Source: Chara braunii (taxonomy: Eukaryota > Streptophyta > Charophyceae > Charales > Characeae). From it: DNA of 36,722 nt. How positions within the stretch are numbered: position 1 is the stretch's first letter; each line of letters starts with the position of its first letter. This document shows positions 1-10,079 of this stretch, in pieces. A model generated the notes under the pieces. That model saw nothing but the letters and a program-made list of their open reading frames with translations. It searched no databases and was not told the origin of the DNA. Position numbers and translations under genes: made by a program. The stretch covers positions 151,433 through 188,154 of the forward strand of contig BFEA01000708.1 in the NCBI GenBank assembly GCA_003427395.1. The letters are read 5' to 3'.

Positions 1-1390
1 GTCCTTGACCTCTTCTCTACATACTTGCTCATCAAGAGCAGCTTCGCGCATGCTTTGAATGCTTTTCGGTCAGCGTCGATCACCCCGACTAATACAGATT
101 CTGCAGTCAGGGAGGGATCTACAATGATCCTTCTTGCGAAAAGCATCATGACCTCTCTCACACATCCGAACGACAAGGAGGTGAGCATCAATGGTTTCCA
201 ACATGTGGACAAGCACCTGATCAATGAGGATACTTTCGCTTTCGGGCTTGGCGCATCTGGATAGATAATATCCAGATTGTACAGAAGGAACCGGATCAGA
301 TGATCAAACCAAGCAGGGCCAGACACACAATCAGCCTTCCCCTCAGAAACACATCTGCACTTTAGGTAAGGTCTCCCCACATTCCAGATTCTTTTCAACT
401 CGGCCAACGCTGAGGGATTCTGGGGGGCTTGTTCCCCTTTATCAAGACATTGGGTCGTGGGAAAGAGCATTTATTTGTGTCCATCAAAATCATTGGCGGT
501 AGGAAAATTCCATCCCCATTGAATAGAAATCTAAGGTCAAAAGGGGCTGTGTTCATTTCAAGCGCTCTATCATACGCGGACTTTATTTCGTCCTGTGTCA
601 ACGACGCGAGTAATCTGTAACCCCTCTAATCGACCGGGCCAAGATAATTGAAGGTCTCGAGGGACCAAATCTTGTCAGAGAAGGCCGTGGACATCGTCTC
701 GACCCACCTGGGCAAGGCAAGGGGAATGAATGCATTCCTACACATGTCCAAGAAGGTTTTCTTCTTCGACGATCCAAGAGATGCCTTCGTCCTTGCAACC
801 TCAGCGTCCTTCATTCTCATATACTCTTTCTCCTCCTCAGTCATCTCGTCCTTCTCATCCTCCAACGCCACCTCGTCAGCAATCACTACCCTGCGTACAT
901 CCTTCTCTTTGTGAAATCGCGAGTCAGCGGCCCAGAGTTTAACGAACTTAACCTCTGCATCAATCGTATTGGCATTAATCGATCTATCCTCACTCCCCAC
1001 AGCCTCACTCACTGTCGATGTCACCCTCGCCATCCTATTTATGGTATCAACGAAATCGTTCCTTTTATGTCGATAGACATAAATTAGCTCGGCCCAATCG
1101 TTAAAAGACGAATGGTCAATTAGCGGACGAGCGTGAATCTCAGGGGTTATCGACCTCTCTTTGACCTCAACAATCACTTGCTTCTGCGCATATGCAATCC
1201 GGGCTTGGGTGGGGCGGGAGGGGGGGGCGGAATCGAGTAAGCCAGGCCTTGTCACCGGTAACAAGATCCGCAATCCACAACACTTGAGGAGCAACAAAAT
1301 CCTGGAAACAGCGAACCACAACACTCACATGAGCATCGCATGACGACAAGATTGAAAACCAAGGAACTCGACGACTAGTAAATTAAGAGA
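1..1390 (-). pseudogene. Unrecognised protein-coding relic, partial at the left edge
   Basis: The minus strand reads as one long protein-like sequence from about 1390 to base 1, so it probably runs off the window. The longest open piece is 626-1324 and includes a charged, probably helical stretch (motif DEKDEMTEEEKEYMRMKD). It is followed in the same frame, after a single TAG at 626-628, by 395-601. The coding character then jumps frame at the G6 run 422-427 and continues to base 1 with hydrophobic-patterned sequence such as REVMMLFARRIIVDPSL. A second frame jump is likely at the G8 run 1220-1227, because the better upstream sequence (FVAPQVLWIADLVTGDKAWL) lies in another frame. I do not recognise the family. 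It may be an old mobile-element or host gene. Both frame jumps fall in homopolymers, so assembly error is an alternative to true decay. Confidence 0.45.
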
Positions 1391-1508
1391 TCTACCATAT
1401 CCCGGAGCATAATGTATCTCAATTGAGAGTCATGAGCGAGAGGCCGCGGGTATCAGCCGCGAGAAGAAACTTCCACCGAGGCTACATCCCCTGAATGGAC
1501 GTGTGTTT

Positions 1509-1570
1509 GTGATGATGTGTGTGAACACATATTATGGACGCTTCAGCACATAACACATACGTGCTCCACC
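1509..1570 (+). repeat. Dispersed repeat next to a GT-rich tract, copy 1
   Basis: A block of about 60 bp reading gatgatgtgtgtgaacacat and then a segment ending near ggacgcttcag recurs at 4697-4756 in the same orientation with only a few differences. In both places it follows a GT-rich tract, which is short here and 57 bp at the second copy. Similarity fades downstream. It is probably part of a larger dispersed repeat family. Confidence 0.6.
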
Positions 1571-1639
1571 CCGCCATCACCTCGCAAGATACACTCCAGT
1601 GGGACTCCTAATGAACTCCACAAATTCCAGGGATTCCAT

Positions 1640-2330
1640 CAAGCATTCCATGGCTGACACATATATGCATAGATTTCACCTATACCAATAATCGCACTCA
1701 AGCACTTTGCGAAAAGGATCAGGGAGCCCGTTACCAATAGACAGACACGGAGCATGCATTCGGGTATTCACGCGTCACTACATCAGATAATTTTTTTTGA
1801 TGTAATGGAACATTCATAACGTTTAAGAGAGGATATGGGAGAGTGGCAAAGCCGGGGTCCATGATTAGATGAAGATATACTCAACCCAATGCTCATTACA
1901 AAAAACTCACAGGGTTCCGATGGAAAAGACAACCCCACAGCATGAAAAAACTCCATTCTATCTCTGATCCTAACCACTCCTCCATCCATCATTACCTACT
2001 CCCGTATTCTCAACAGAGTTCAGATAGATCGTATCCCTCCAATCCACGAACTGCTTTCCCATCGTTAGCGATACACTCAGCCAAAACATCCGTCGACCTC
2101 TCACCATTGCGGAAGTTTGCAGCATAAAGCACGCCTACTCCTGAGTATTCAGTATTAAACAAACTGCATCGATCAGCGATTACGAGGAGGAAATACCAAA
2201 CCTCATGAATCCAGTACGATCTGCATAAGAGTACAAAACTCCCCAACTTTCCTCCGATGGAAACTACCTGTTACATTTACGACCTAGCATACCCGACCCC
2301 AACTCCCTCACTGTACACTCGTTACCAAGT
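1640..2330. other. Non-coding stretch, nothing recognised
   Basis: Only short open frames with no coding pattern occur here. There is no RNA gene, no recognisable transposon terminus and no clear repeat. It ends where the degenerate ~175-bp tandem repeats begin. Confidence 0.4.
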
Positions 2331-3115
2331 CCTGTTTGCCAGAAATCCATACTTGTCTCATTACCAGAATCTCTCGTCACGGACTGAGTCACTTCATTAG
2401 GCGATGAACACTTTCACAGTTCTCCTACTTTCAGCTTGTCATACTGAAAGATCGTGACAACTCAATCGCGCTCGCCAGATCACATTCCCACATCCATTAC
2501 CACTTCCCCTTGGCGCGTCACCATTGCCCTCGTTTTCGTGACACTTGAAAGACAGCAAACTCTCAGCGACGATCGGCTAGGCACTGTTAGATTTCACAGC
2601 TTACCTACATACAGCCCGTCCCATTGAGGGATCATGACAGCCCAACCCCATACGTCAGATCATCCTCCCTCTCTCGTTCGCATGGCTCATCGTCCTTCAC
2701 CCTTCTCATTTTCGTAACCCGCGAAGGTCTGCAGAACTCCAGCAAAGATCAACCAGGTGATGGAAATTTCCACAGCCCTCAAAAATACACCCTGTCTTAC
2801 TGAACGATCATGATATCCCAATCCTCCTCGTCAGATCGCTCACCCCCCCTACTTCCCGTTTACTCGGCTCATCATCATTCACCCCTCCCATTTTCGATAG
2901 CAAAACTCCAGCGAAGATCGGCCAGGCAATGCATGTATTCACAACTATCCTAAATACAGCTCATCCTGCAGACAGATCTTGACGACCCACTCTCACTCGT
3001 CAGATCACTCCCCCATCCCCATCTCCACTTCACTCGGCGCATCACCATTCACGCCTCCTACTCTCATAACTCATGAAGGACAACACACTCCAGCGAGGAT
3101 CGGTCACCTCCTTGA
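2330..3115. repeat. Degenerate tandem repeat, ~175-bp period, about 4 copies
   Basis: Matching landmarks recur at about 2399, 2578, 2754 and 2927, each a variant of AGGCnnTG followed by TTTCACAG or TTCACAA. A second set, CTCGGCtCATCACCATTCAC followed by an ACTCCAGCGAAGATCGGCCAGG-like core, recurs with the same spacing (roughly 2510, 2685, 2873, 3032). The period is therefore about 173-179 bp. Copies are strongly diverged, so this is an old satellite-like array. No coding potential is apparent. Confidence 0.6.
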
Positions 3116-3481
3116 TCTTGAAACGATTCATGGCAGCTCTCTACGTTCCCGCAATCTGTCGGTAGCAATCATAGCCTATAATGGCAGATAGAACATGCCA
3201 ACGACGACAACCATGGAAGAGGATACGGGGGGAAGGAAAGACAGGGACGATGAAGATATGGAGGATGAAGACAGGGAGGAGATGACATATAAAAAGCGGA
3301 AGCCCCAATACCAACTGCATTCCAGAAACCCCGCAAACTCATCAACAAAAACACAAGGACACCGTGATATTGCAGGCGCAGCACAGGGCGATGGTAAGTT
3401 TAACTCATAATAATTATTGCGTTTATCCAGAGCAATCCTGGGAAAACACCAATAGTGGTTCTCAATCGTGCGCGTCACTCA

Positions 3482-4071
3482 CCTATTTTACCACACCAAG
3501 GGTAGGTGAGAGCCTGGGTCGTTATTTTATGGCTAGGGTGGTGGCAAACATCCTAGAACGCTTTTCACTAGTCATGCCACAGACTTAGATCATGAGAGGA
3601 AACATCAAGAGCACATAAAATAACGTTTGGATATACGTACATGAAAACCATTCAATCTTATTGCGAAGGGAGGAGGAAAGGGGGATATCATAGGAAGGCG
3701 AACGGCAATCTGGTCAATCGAATTACTTCACCTCTGGCTGCGGATCGGTGGTATCCTCTTCTGCAATGCGAGCATCCAACATCTCCTCAAAACCGAAGGG
3801 AGATTCCATGATATCTTTACTGAATCCTCCGCGACCCCAATGAGATCGCGATGCGTGGAGTGCAGACAACAGACACTCGCAATGGAATCAACGAGCAGGA
3901 TAGAGCCACTGCTATCGATATGGTGAGTGACGCCCTCGGCAAAGAGACGAAAGGTTGAGGGGAAAGGTCGACTACAACTGACGCAGCAACACAAAGTGGA
4001 GTGTTCGGCATAGCGGCGCTTTGCGGTGTATCGGCAGAATTCGAGTCTGGAGGGCAACTAAGCTTCCGCAC
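3482..4071 (-). pseudogene. Relic of an unknown gene family, copy 1 (paralogue of 6109-6752)
   Basis: Translating the minus strand from 4071 gives a segment with PRASLTISIA and a SCSLIP ending in LGSRRI. In another frame it continues as MESPFGFEEMLDARIAEED near 3808-3728. The same two blocks occur in the same order in 6752-6210 (PRTSISVSA, CSLIP, LGSKRI, MDSAFSFEEML). The downstream non-coding part also matches: at 3482-3588 and 6109-6216 both read ttaccacac(c/t)aagggtaggtg and then gggtggtggca. Two diverged copies that conserve protein-like blocks suggest a formerly coding sequence, but the plus strand is also partly open, so orientation is not certain. Family unknown. Confidence 0.35.
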
Positions 4072-4080
4072 TTGAGATAG

Positions 4081-4638
4081 TATTTCGGCTTTCCCGCGTG
4101 TGTCAGCTCGTTGGCCCGACCGGACTGAGAGGACTATTCCAGAGGCTAATCCCTCCTTAAGTACGGACGGTCAGTCCCTAATCTCGTTTTTCAGACGTTT
4201 TGGCGCCAAATTAACAAATGGTACTAGCTAGGGACTACTTCGGTCTGTTCAATTTTATCGCGGAGTCCCAGGGTTTTTCCGTGGTTCCCGTAGTACCCTC
4301 ATACACCAGTTTCTCCGAAAAAGCATGGGCGTACCTTGGGACAGTATTCTCAAACCAGGCACCTACCATTTCTCCATTTTTCTAAAACAACAAAATAGTG
4401 TATTGAGGCCTACCGAAGCCCATTAGTACCAGGCTCAGAATTCCTTTTCTCGTAGTAAACATAGTACACCAACCCTTCTATACAGTGGAATCAACCATTC
4501 CATGACAATGGGTTAACCACTATGTAACCCCCAAACAGCCATTTACACCTGTTTCAAGCTTGCTCTATTAATCATCTTCAAGGTACTATTTCAAACCTGA
4601 AACCTAAAGGGTTTTTGCAAGGGACTAAAACCTCTGTA

Positions 4639-4641
<3 letters not shown>
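4081..4641. other. Non-coding stretch upstream of the (GT)n tract
   Basis: No gene is seen. The stretch contains a perfect 12-bp palindrome, TTTGGCGCCAAA, near 4201-4212. It ends in a segment (cctctgtatgcg) that resembles the sequence before the second GT tract at about 7273, which supports a repeat unit shared by the two loci. Confidence 0.4.

Positions 4642-4698
<57 letters not shown>
4642..4698. repeat. (GT)n microsatellite
   Basis: An uninterrupted GT dinucleotide run of about 28 units. It is followed directly by the dispersed repeat copy at 4697-4756. Confidence 0.97.
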
Positions 4699-4699
<1 letters not shown>

Positions 4700-4756
4700 T
4701 GATGTGTGTGAAACACATATTGTGGACGCTTCAGTACATAAACGATATGTACTCCA
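4697..4756 (+). repeat. Dispersed repeat next to (GT)n, copy 2
   Basis: This is the second copy of the block at 1509-1570, in the same orientation, abutting the GT microsatellite. Differences include one extra A in the AAACACAT segment and a changed section just before TACTCC. Confidence 0.6.
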
Positions 4757-4829
4757 AACTGCTGCCACAAGACATTCCTCCAACAGGAATTCCCATTCAT
4801 CAATCACAAATTCCCCTAGCGTTTACACC

Positions 4830-5315
4830 ATAAAGCCATTTGTGTCTCGTGTTTGGACTTATTGCAAACTCAATCATATTCAGACTACACTTTGAGTGAT
4901 CGGGACAATTTTGATACGACACACACGGGATTACATCCATACATGATCAGAATAGAGCACGAACGCCTTCCGATCCGCTCAAGGCCATCAAACCATGTAC
5001 CCAAAATTTATGCGAATTAACCCATTTTGAATCAATCACAACAACAAAACCACAGCTCGCTCCAATCACAGCCTCTATTTCTCCCTTAGTTGCAATCTGC
5101 TGACAGAACTAACATTACACAATAACGTTTGCTGAAGGTAAGCGACTACACACCTATTCTACTCCACATTTCTCGAACTTCAGTTCATTGGGTCAACCCA
5201 GACCTTTCTTGAGCTAACATTCACCTCATGGCCTATCTATAGAGTAGTACTTTAATCCTATAAAAAAATTCAGAACACATGTCCCTGAAAACCCACTCAC
5301 ACATTCCCTCCGTAC
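4830..5315. other. Non-coding stretch, nothing recognised
   Basis: AT-leaning unique-looking sequence with no open frame of note, no RNA gene and no repeat that I can see. Confidence 0.4.
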
Positions 5316-5966
5316 TCACTCGTCAAAAAATAAAAGATGAAAAATATGCAAATCCCTGCTCGAGCGCACATAGACCCGGAAACACAGCTTCGTTATGGCA
5401 GGATGCTCCCCCAGTATCGCCACATCGATACGCACACTCCCAATGCCCTCTGTCCAGGGCCTCGAGATATAGTCAGGATCATCTCCCATCAATCCTACCC
5501 AACTCCACGACGGAGGACTCCACCCTCGCCACCACAGGTGTTCCGCCCAGTCCTCGATAACAACCAACCGGACAAATACATCCCATCGATCACTTAGTTC
5601 CTCCGCACGGTGATCATCACCACCGCGCACCCCTGACCAATCTAAGGGTTCCCCCCGTCCGTTCTACCCACGCCGCCGCATGAGCACGATCAGTCCATCA
5701 TCGCCCACTCGCTCCGATCTCGTCAGTGGAGACTGCACTCAGATGATAGCCATATCCGGATGACAGCAGGCAACTGAGAAGCCCTCCTCTATGCCTTTAT
5801 ACCACGTAGCCTGTCTTCTCTCAGCATTGCCTGGCCCATCCCACCAATAACATATCCCCTCACGCCGTACAACAGACGCAATTCCCATAGTAACACCCCA
5901 TCCAGAAAGCTCAAGGCAGACGAAGGACCACAAACTCATAACAATACCATGCATGGCAATCATCAC
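5316..5966 (-). pseudogene. Unrecognised coding relic with in-frame stops
   Basis: One minus-strand frame stays protein-like for about 215 codons. It is interrupted only by a TGA at 5739-5741 and a TAG near 5664, with no frameshift needed. The two open parts are 5739-5966 (tryptophan- and glycine-rich, motif REGICYWWDGPGNAERRQ) and 5316-5630 (motif WDVFVRLVVIEDWAEHLWW, then WSWVGLMGDDPDYISRPW). The high tryptophan content and continuous frame argue for past coding. I recognise no domain. It could be a decayed host gene or a retroelement accessory gene. The start codon is unknown. Confidence 0.35.
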
Positions 5967-6209
5967 ATACAGTCACATACGATGGCGAACGAAGGCATCA
6001 TAAGATCTGGTAAGCCGGTGGAGGTCAATCCATAAGGGATTATTCCCTTAATCCTATATCATGAAATAAATAGCAGAGGAAGGTTCTCAACAGATTGGTT
6101 CGCCCACCAATTTACCACACTAAGGGTAGGTGAGAGACTCATGCGTATTCTCCGGCTCGGGTGGTGGCATGCATCCCTTAAACATGCTTTTCGCTAGTTA
6201 TGCGACGTA

Positions 6210-6752
6210 CTAGCTCGTCAGAGGTAATCCAACATAGGATAGCATGAAGTACATACGTAAGGGTAGCCAACATTGAGAACCGTTATAGTTATTATAGGAG
6301 CAGGCTAGGGGTGGGGGAATCGAGGGTGTAACATCACAGTAAAACATCACCTCAGGTTGTGCTTCCACACGAGGGTCCGTGATCCCCTCATCCGCCAGAT
6401 GCAAATGCAGCATCTCCTCAAAGCTGAAGGCGGAGTCCATCGCGGTGCTCTAGACGATCCTCTTTGATCCGAGAGCTATCGTAAGGAGTGGCGCGAAATT
6501 GATGCAAACTCCAATAGGAATGAGGGAGCACAAAATCGAGGCGGATGCAGAGACCGAGATCGATGTCCTGGGCAGGGTCGTCAGCGGGACGACCGATAGC
6601 TCAAGAGTAAGAGTAGCAGTGGCGAAGAGAGGAGTAGAAACCTTCGTAGACATAGCACCTGCGAGACTACTTCGGCAATACCCAGTCGTGCGAGCACAAA
6701 ATGCTCCGTAACCACGCAAATCATCGACGACGATTTCCGTGATTACTTGCAC
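6210..6752 (-). pseudogene. Relic of an unknown gene family, copy 2 (paralogue of 3482-4071)
   Basis: A single minus-strand frame runs from 6752 to 6210 with one TAG at 6450-6452. It contains the blocks shared with 3728-4071: a TPLFATATLTLELS region, PRTSISVSASA, CSLIPIGV and LGSKRI, then MDSAFSFEEML and ITDPRVEAQPEV. Similarity extends into the flanking DNA down to about 6109. The two copies conserve spacing and protein-like patches, suggesting duplication of a once-coding segment. No function can be assigned, and the opposite strand is also partly open. Confidence 0.35.
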
Positions 6753-7282
6753 TTGCCTCGCCGGTTGACGAGGAGTAGTTCATCGCTAAACTTGATTAAA
6801 TACACGACCCTACCCTCCGTTTCTCCTTCCCGAAATCTTTGTAATCCCCGATAATCGCGGGACCAATTCCTATACCCCGCCAGGGCACCCGTGGTTCGTC
6901 AGGCAAGACTCCATATTCCATTTAACTAGACGGTAATGTAGGCTAGATTCATGTCCTCCGAGTCCATGGTCCATCTGTCTCAAAGAGCTCAAGGGTTCAA
7001 GGGTCACCAAGGCACTTCGCCACCTGGCCCTCACTTTTTCAGCCGGTAAGTCCCCATTAGGCCTATCCTGGAGCCAGGTACCGAGTTCAATACCTCCAAA
7101 ATACTTTAATATAAATTGTGAGACAAAGGGGTAATCGTTCCCACCCCCATTGCCCCTTCCAACCCCGTATGATGGTTCTAGGTGGGTGAAAAACCTGTGA
7201 TCAGCGCAAGGGGCTCAAAGGTCCCATTTTTCATTATTTCTGCCACTGCCTATCTTTATGAAAGAGGGTCTGCCTCCTGTAT

Positions 7283-7284
<2 letters not shown>
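6753..7284. other. Non-coding stretch before the compound microsatellite
   Basis: No gene, RNA or transposon terminus is seen. The last ~15 bases before the GT run (cctcctgtatgag) resemble the bases before the GT run at 4642. Confidence 0.4.
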
Positions 7285-7321
<37 letters not shown>

Positions 7322-7324
7322 AGN

Positions 7325-7379
<55 letters not shown>
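7285..7379. repeat. Compound (GT)n(GA)n microsatellite
   Basis: About 17 GT units are followed by about 30 GA units, with one ambiguous base at 7324. Confidence 0.97.
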
Positions 7380-7381
<2 letters not shown>

Positions 7382-7481
7382 GAGAGGGATTCGATTTATA
7401 CTCAAATACAATCATCAGTAGAATAATGATTACTATTTGAGAGAATTCAACTTAAAAAAAAATAGAAAAACGACAATATAT

Positions 7482-7497
7482 AATAAAATAGTAAATA
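7482..7497 (+). repeat. Putative target-site duplication, left arm
   Basis: The 16-bp sequence AATAAAATAGTAAATA ends at the base before the U6 copy begins and is repeated exactly at 7627-7642. Direct repeats abutting the first nucleotide of a small RNA copy are typical of LINE-type retroposition. The AT-rich content means chance similarity cannot be dismissed. Confidence 0.5.
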
Positions 7498-7600
7498 GTC
7501 CTTCGGGACATCTGTTAAAATTGGAACGATACAGAGAAGATAACCATGGCCCCTGCGCGAGGATGACACGCATAAATTGAGAAATGGTCCGAATTTTTTT
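7498..7600 (+). ncRNA. U6: U6 spliceosomal snRNA copy, probably a retropseudogene
   Basis: U6 is the catalytic-core RNA of the spliceosome. The copy is almost full length. It has a perfect 5' hairpin GTCC-TTCG-GGAC (7498-7509), the ACAGAGA box (7531-7537), the ATGGCCCCTGCGC stretch, GGATGACACGCATAAATTGA, and GAAATGGTCC before a T7 run at 7594-7600 that would stop RNA polymerase III. Against function, the conserved GATTAGCATGG reads GATAACCATGG, so the AGC triad needed for catalysis is ACC (7543-7545). No plant-type upstream sequence element is visible, although an AT-rich TATA-like stretch lies at 7476-7487. The 16-bp direct repeats and A-rich tail favour a retroposed, non-functional copy. 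Confidence 0.9.
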
Positions 7601-7642
7601 GAAAAACATAAATAGAATAAAATAAAATAAAATAGTAAATAC
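7601..7642 (+). repeat. A-rich tail of the U6 copy and right arm of the direct repeat
   Basis: After the T run comes a 26-base A-rich segment (7601-7626), then an exact copy of the left 16-bp repeat (7627-7642). This order (repeat, RNA, A-rich tail, repeat) matches a LINE-mobilised small RNA. Confidence 0.5.
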
Positions 7643-8228
7643 AATAAATAATAAATACAACAAACAATAATAAGAAATATAAATAATAAATGTAACCAAA
7701 AAAAAATGAAATAGAATTATAAAATTCAAATATATATTTGAGTAACCAAATGTATTTTTATTCTAATTTCTTTAATTTATTCAAGAATAGTTTTAATTAC
7801 AGAATATATGATCTTACATGTCGTTGTTGGCCATAGCGGGCATTAACTGCTCGTAATCAGGACTAAATTGCTATATAAAATCAAATGATTGGAGGTGCTT
7901 TCATCCTCGTATGTGCCAATTTGCCACTTCGGTGTTTGGGTGAATGTCCTGTGAGCTTTCGGTCTGCTGTGAGTTGCATTTGACTGTGGAATTCAAGCTG
8001 GTTCATTACATTTTGTGTTTTGAATCTTTTCCTTTCTTTCCTTCTGGGTATGCCACATCATCGTCCATTGATAGGGAACTGGCTTCCAATGAGCTGCAAA
8101 GTTGATTACTGAGTGGATTCAAACATCTGAACAGCTCTTGTGATTTGCAAAGGTTTTATCCAGAATAAAGCTATGTCCTCTGGCCGCTTGCGCTGACTGT
8201 TGTCTATGAGAAACGTGGTTTTTGACAG
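7643..8228. other. AT-rich stretch, probably intronic
   Basis: 7643-7800 is very AT-rich with many simple A/T words. The rest is unique-looking and contains no open frame. Its end, tttttgacag, serves as a splice acceptor for the next exon, so at least the right part is likely intron. Confidence 0.4.
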
Positions 8229-8336
8229 GTAGTGCCATGTATGGGATTGGTGATTGCAAAACTTGGTGAACAACTGCGGGGTCTCTCAAGGAAAGGACAG
8301 GACAGTGTTGCAGGGCTCGCAGCATATGTCAGTGAG
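8229..8336 (+). CDS. Internal exon of a half-type ABC transporter (ABCB-like)
   Basis: The exon is bounded by an acceptor (tttttgacag before 8229) and a consensus donor (GTAAGT at 8337-8342). It is 108 bp, exactly 36 codons, phase 0 at both ends. It encodes a proline followed by a hydrophobic segment and the signature IAKLGEQLRGLSRKGQDSVA, then AYVSE. This matches the membrane-domain segment of ABCB-type exporters, where a basic G-x-x-L/R-x-L-S-x-x-x-Q-D-x-x-A stretch precedes a coupling helix. Such transporters move substrates across membranes using ATP; the nucleotide-binding domain is not in this window. No neighbouring exon was found, so the gene probably has long introns, or it was broken by the LTR-like sequence starting at 8830. 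Confidence 0.55.
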
Positions 8337-8340
8337 GTAA

Positions 8341-8436
8341 GTCTGCAGATTACTGGAATGGATGCTGTGCAGATTCCGAATGATGTACAAGTCTGCAGAT
8401 TACCGGAATGTATGCTGTGCAGATATGATGTTTAGG
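8341..8436 (+). repeat. 50-bp tandem duplication in the intron after the ABC exon
   Basis: gtctgcagattactggaatg starts at 8341 and recurs as gtctgcagattaccggaatg at 8391, a period of 50 bp. The second copy stays similar to about 8436. The donor site lies just before and slightly into the first copy. Confidence 0.8.
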
Positions 8437-8439
8437 TTA

Positions 8440-8829
8440 AACGACAGGGACTCAGAGAGAAAGCAAGGGGGTATGAAGGGGGGGAGTGGGGGGAGTTGGG
8501 GTGGAGGGGAGCAGCACAGAAAGACCTATGACCTCTGTTGTTGGGTGCAGGCTGGTTATTCTTGTGCAGGTCCCCCTTTTTTGATGATCAACAAGTGTGC
8601 TCTTACGGCAGACCAGTGCAGGCACTTGCCGCTCAGCCGCATGACTCTTTGTTTGCCTCTTGTGGTTCTCGGATGGATTTGGTTTTCATATTACATAACA
8701 AATTCACAGAGAGACACACATATGGTTTGTGACGATTTAGGGATGGAATGGGAGAGAGAGTTTTTTTGTTTTTGAAGACACATTCCGGTCTTGCTAGCTC
8801 TTTGTCCTGGCAGATTTGAGCGGTTAGGA
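8440..8829. other. Non-coding stretch, likely intron remnant
   Basis: G-rich segment at 8465-8510, otherwise unremarkable. No further ABC-transporter exon was recognised before the LTR-like boundary. Confidence 0.35.
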
Positions 8830-9040
8830 TGTGGCATACTGAGCCACACGGGCCCCAGTTAGGGCCCGGTTCCCAGTAGGCAGAGTAGGCCTACGGGCAC
8901 GACGGTTCAGACCAGGCCCAGATAGGCCTGAGGTAGGGCACGTTAGGCCCAAACGGCCAAAGGCCGGTACCCGTCCAGCCCAGGACCAACCGGCGGCGTT
9001 TCAGAGGCTGCCACATTTTGGGCGCCAAACCAGTTTGAAT

Positions 9041-9070
9041 CTGGACCGTCGACTCAGATCAACGGTCCAG
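9041..9070. other. Inverted repeat within the LTR-like region
   Basis: CTGGACCGT (9041-9049) and ACGGTCCAG (9062-9070) form a perfect 9-bp stem with a 12-base loop, just upstream of the TATA-like box at 9108-9117. Confidence 0.6.
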
Positions 9071-10079
9071 GCCGGTAGGTACCAGTAGGCAAGACGCCGG
9101 CCCAGCACTACAAAAGGCTGGGTACCAGCCTCAGTCCGGTAAGTTAGTAAGAACGGAGGTTAGTCTTCAGGATTAGCGAAGCAGCAGCGTTAGCTTGGTT
9201 AGCGCAGCGCTGCAGCAGCGACGAGCAGCGAAGGAGCGAGGTTCAGCAGAGAGCGGATTAGCGCAGCACTGGGCGCCTCACCAGTTACCGGCCCAGCCGT
9301 CCCTTTGCAGCGCCATAGCCAGGTACCAGGGAGGAAGGCTTCGCCTTCCCCCCCTCTTCTCCCTCCCTCTCTCTCTCTACTCCTCCTACCTTCTCAGTCT
9401 AAATCTACTTCTCCTACAGGACTACTGCAGTATGGGAGATGGTTACGAGTTCTGATGACATATGAGACAGCGACATTGGGGACTACGAGTTGAGGACTTA
9501 TGGGGATCTGACTTCATCTTCCTTTCGGAGATGTACTTGACATTGTGAGATCGACATCTGGGATATTGTGAGGCTTGTCATTCGCGACATTTCGGATTTT
9601 CGTCACTTCTGACAGTTCAAGATACTATCTTCGGAAACATTGAGTTGACGTCATCTTCCCTCTCCTCCTCCTTCGTCTCTCCCCTCTCTCCCTTCGTCCG
9701 TGTATGATCTCAGTCCCTGGCCTTTCGTCTATGTCTGAGGCCAGGGCATTCACACCCCTGATGAATGTTTGAGAGTGTTTCGATTGCAGTCCGGGTCGGG
9801 TCTGAGTCAGTCCAAGGTGTTATGAACTTGGTTGTCTGACGAATTTTCTCGCCACTCACACACAGACAGTCTCATACATGCCCATACATGCACAAGAGAT
9901 GGGGAGAGAGGAGACAGAGTCCACACTGCACACAGGCGAAGATAAACAGCGGAAGACAATTATGCACAGCAGGGGAGAAGACACACAGTGTTTCTCACTC
10001 TTTGACACAACTCCCAACAACCAATCACAAGAAAGAACCTGCGAAGATCACAATTGACCCTGTCACTGATGATGAGCCA

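Noticed and set aside
4199-4212. TTTGGCGCCAAA palindrome as an E2F-type promoter site
   Set aside because: No gene starts nearby and a single 12-bp palindrome is expected by chance in repeat-rich DNA.
4591-4895. Frames of repeated Val-Cys or His-Thr across the GT tract
   Set aside because: Pure microsatellite translation.
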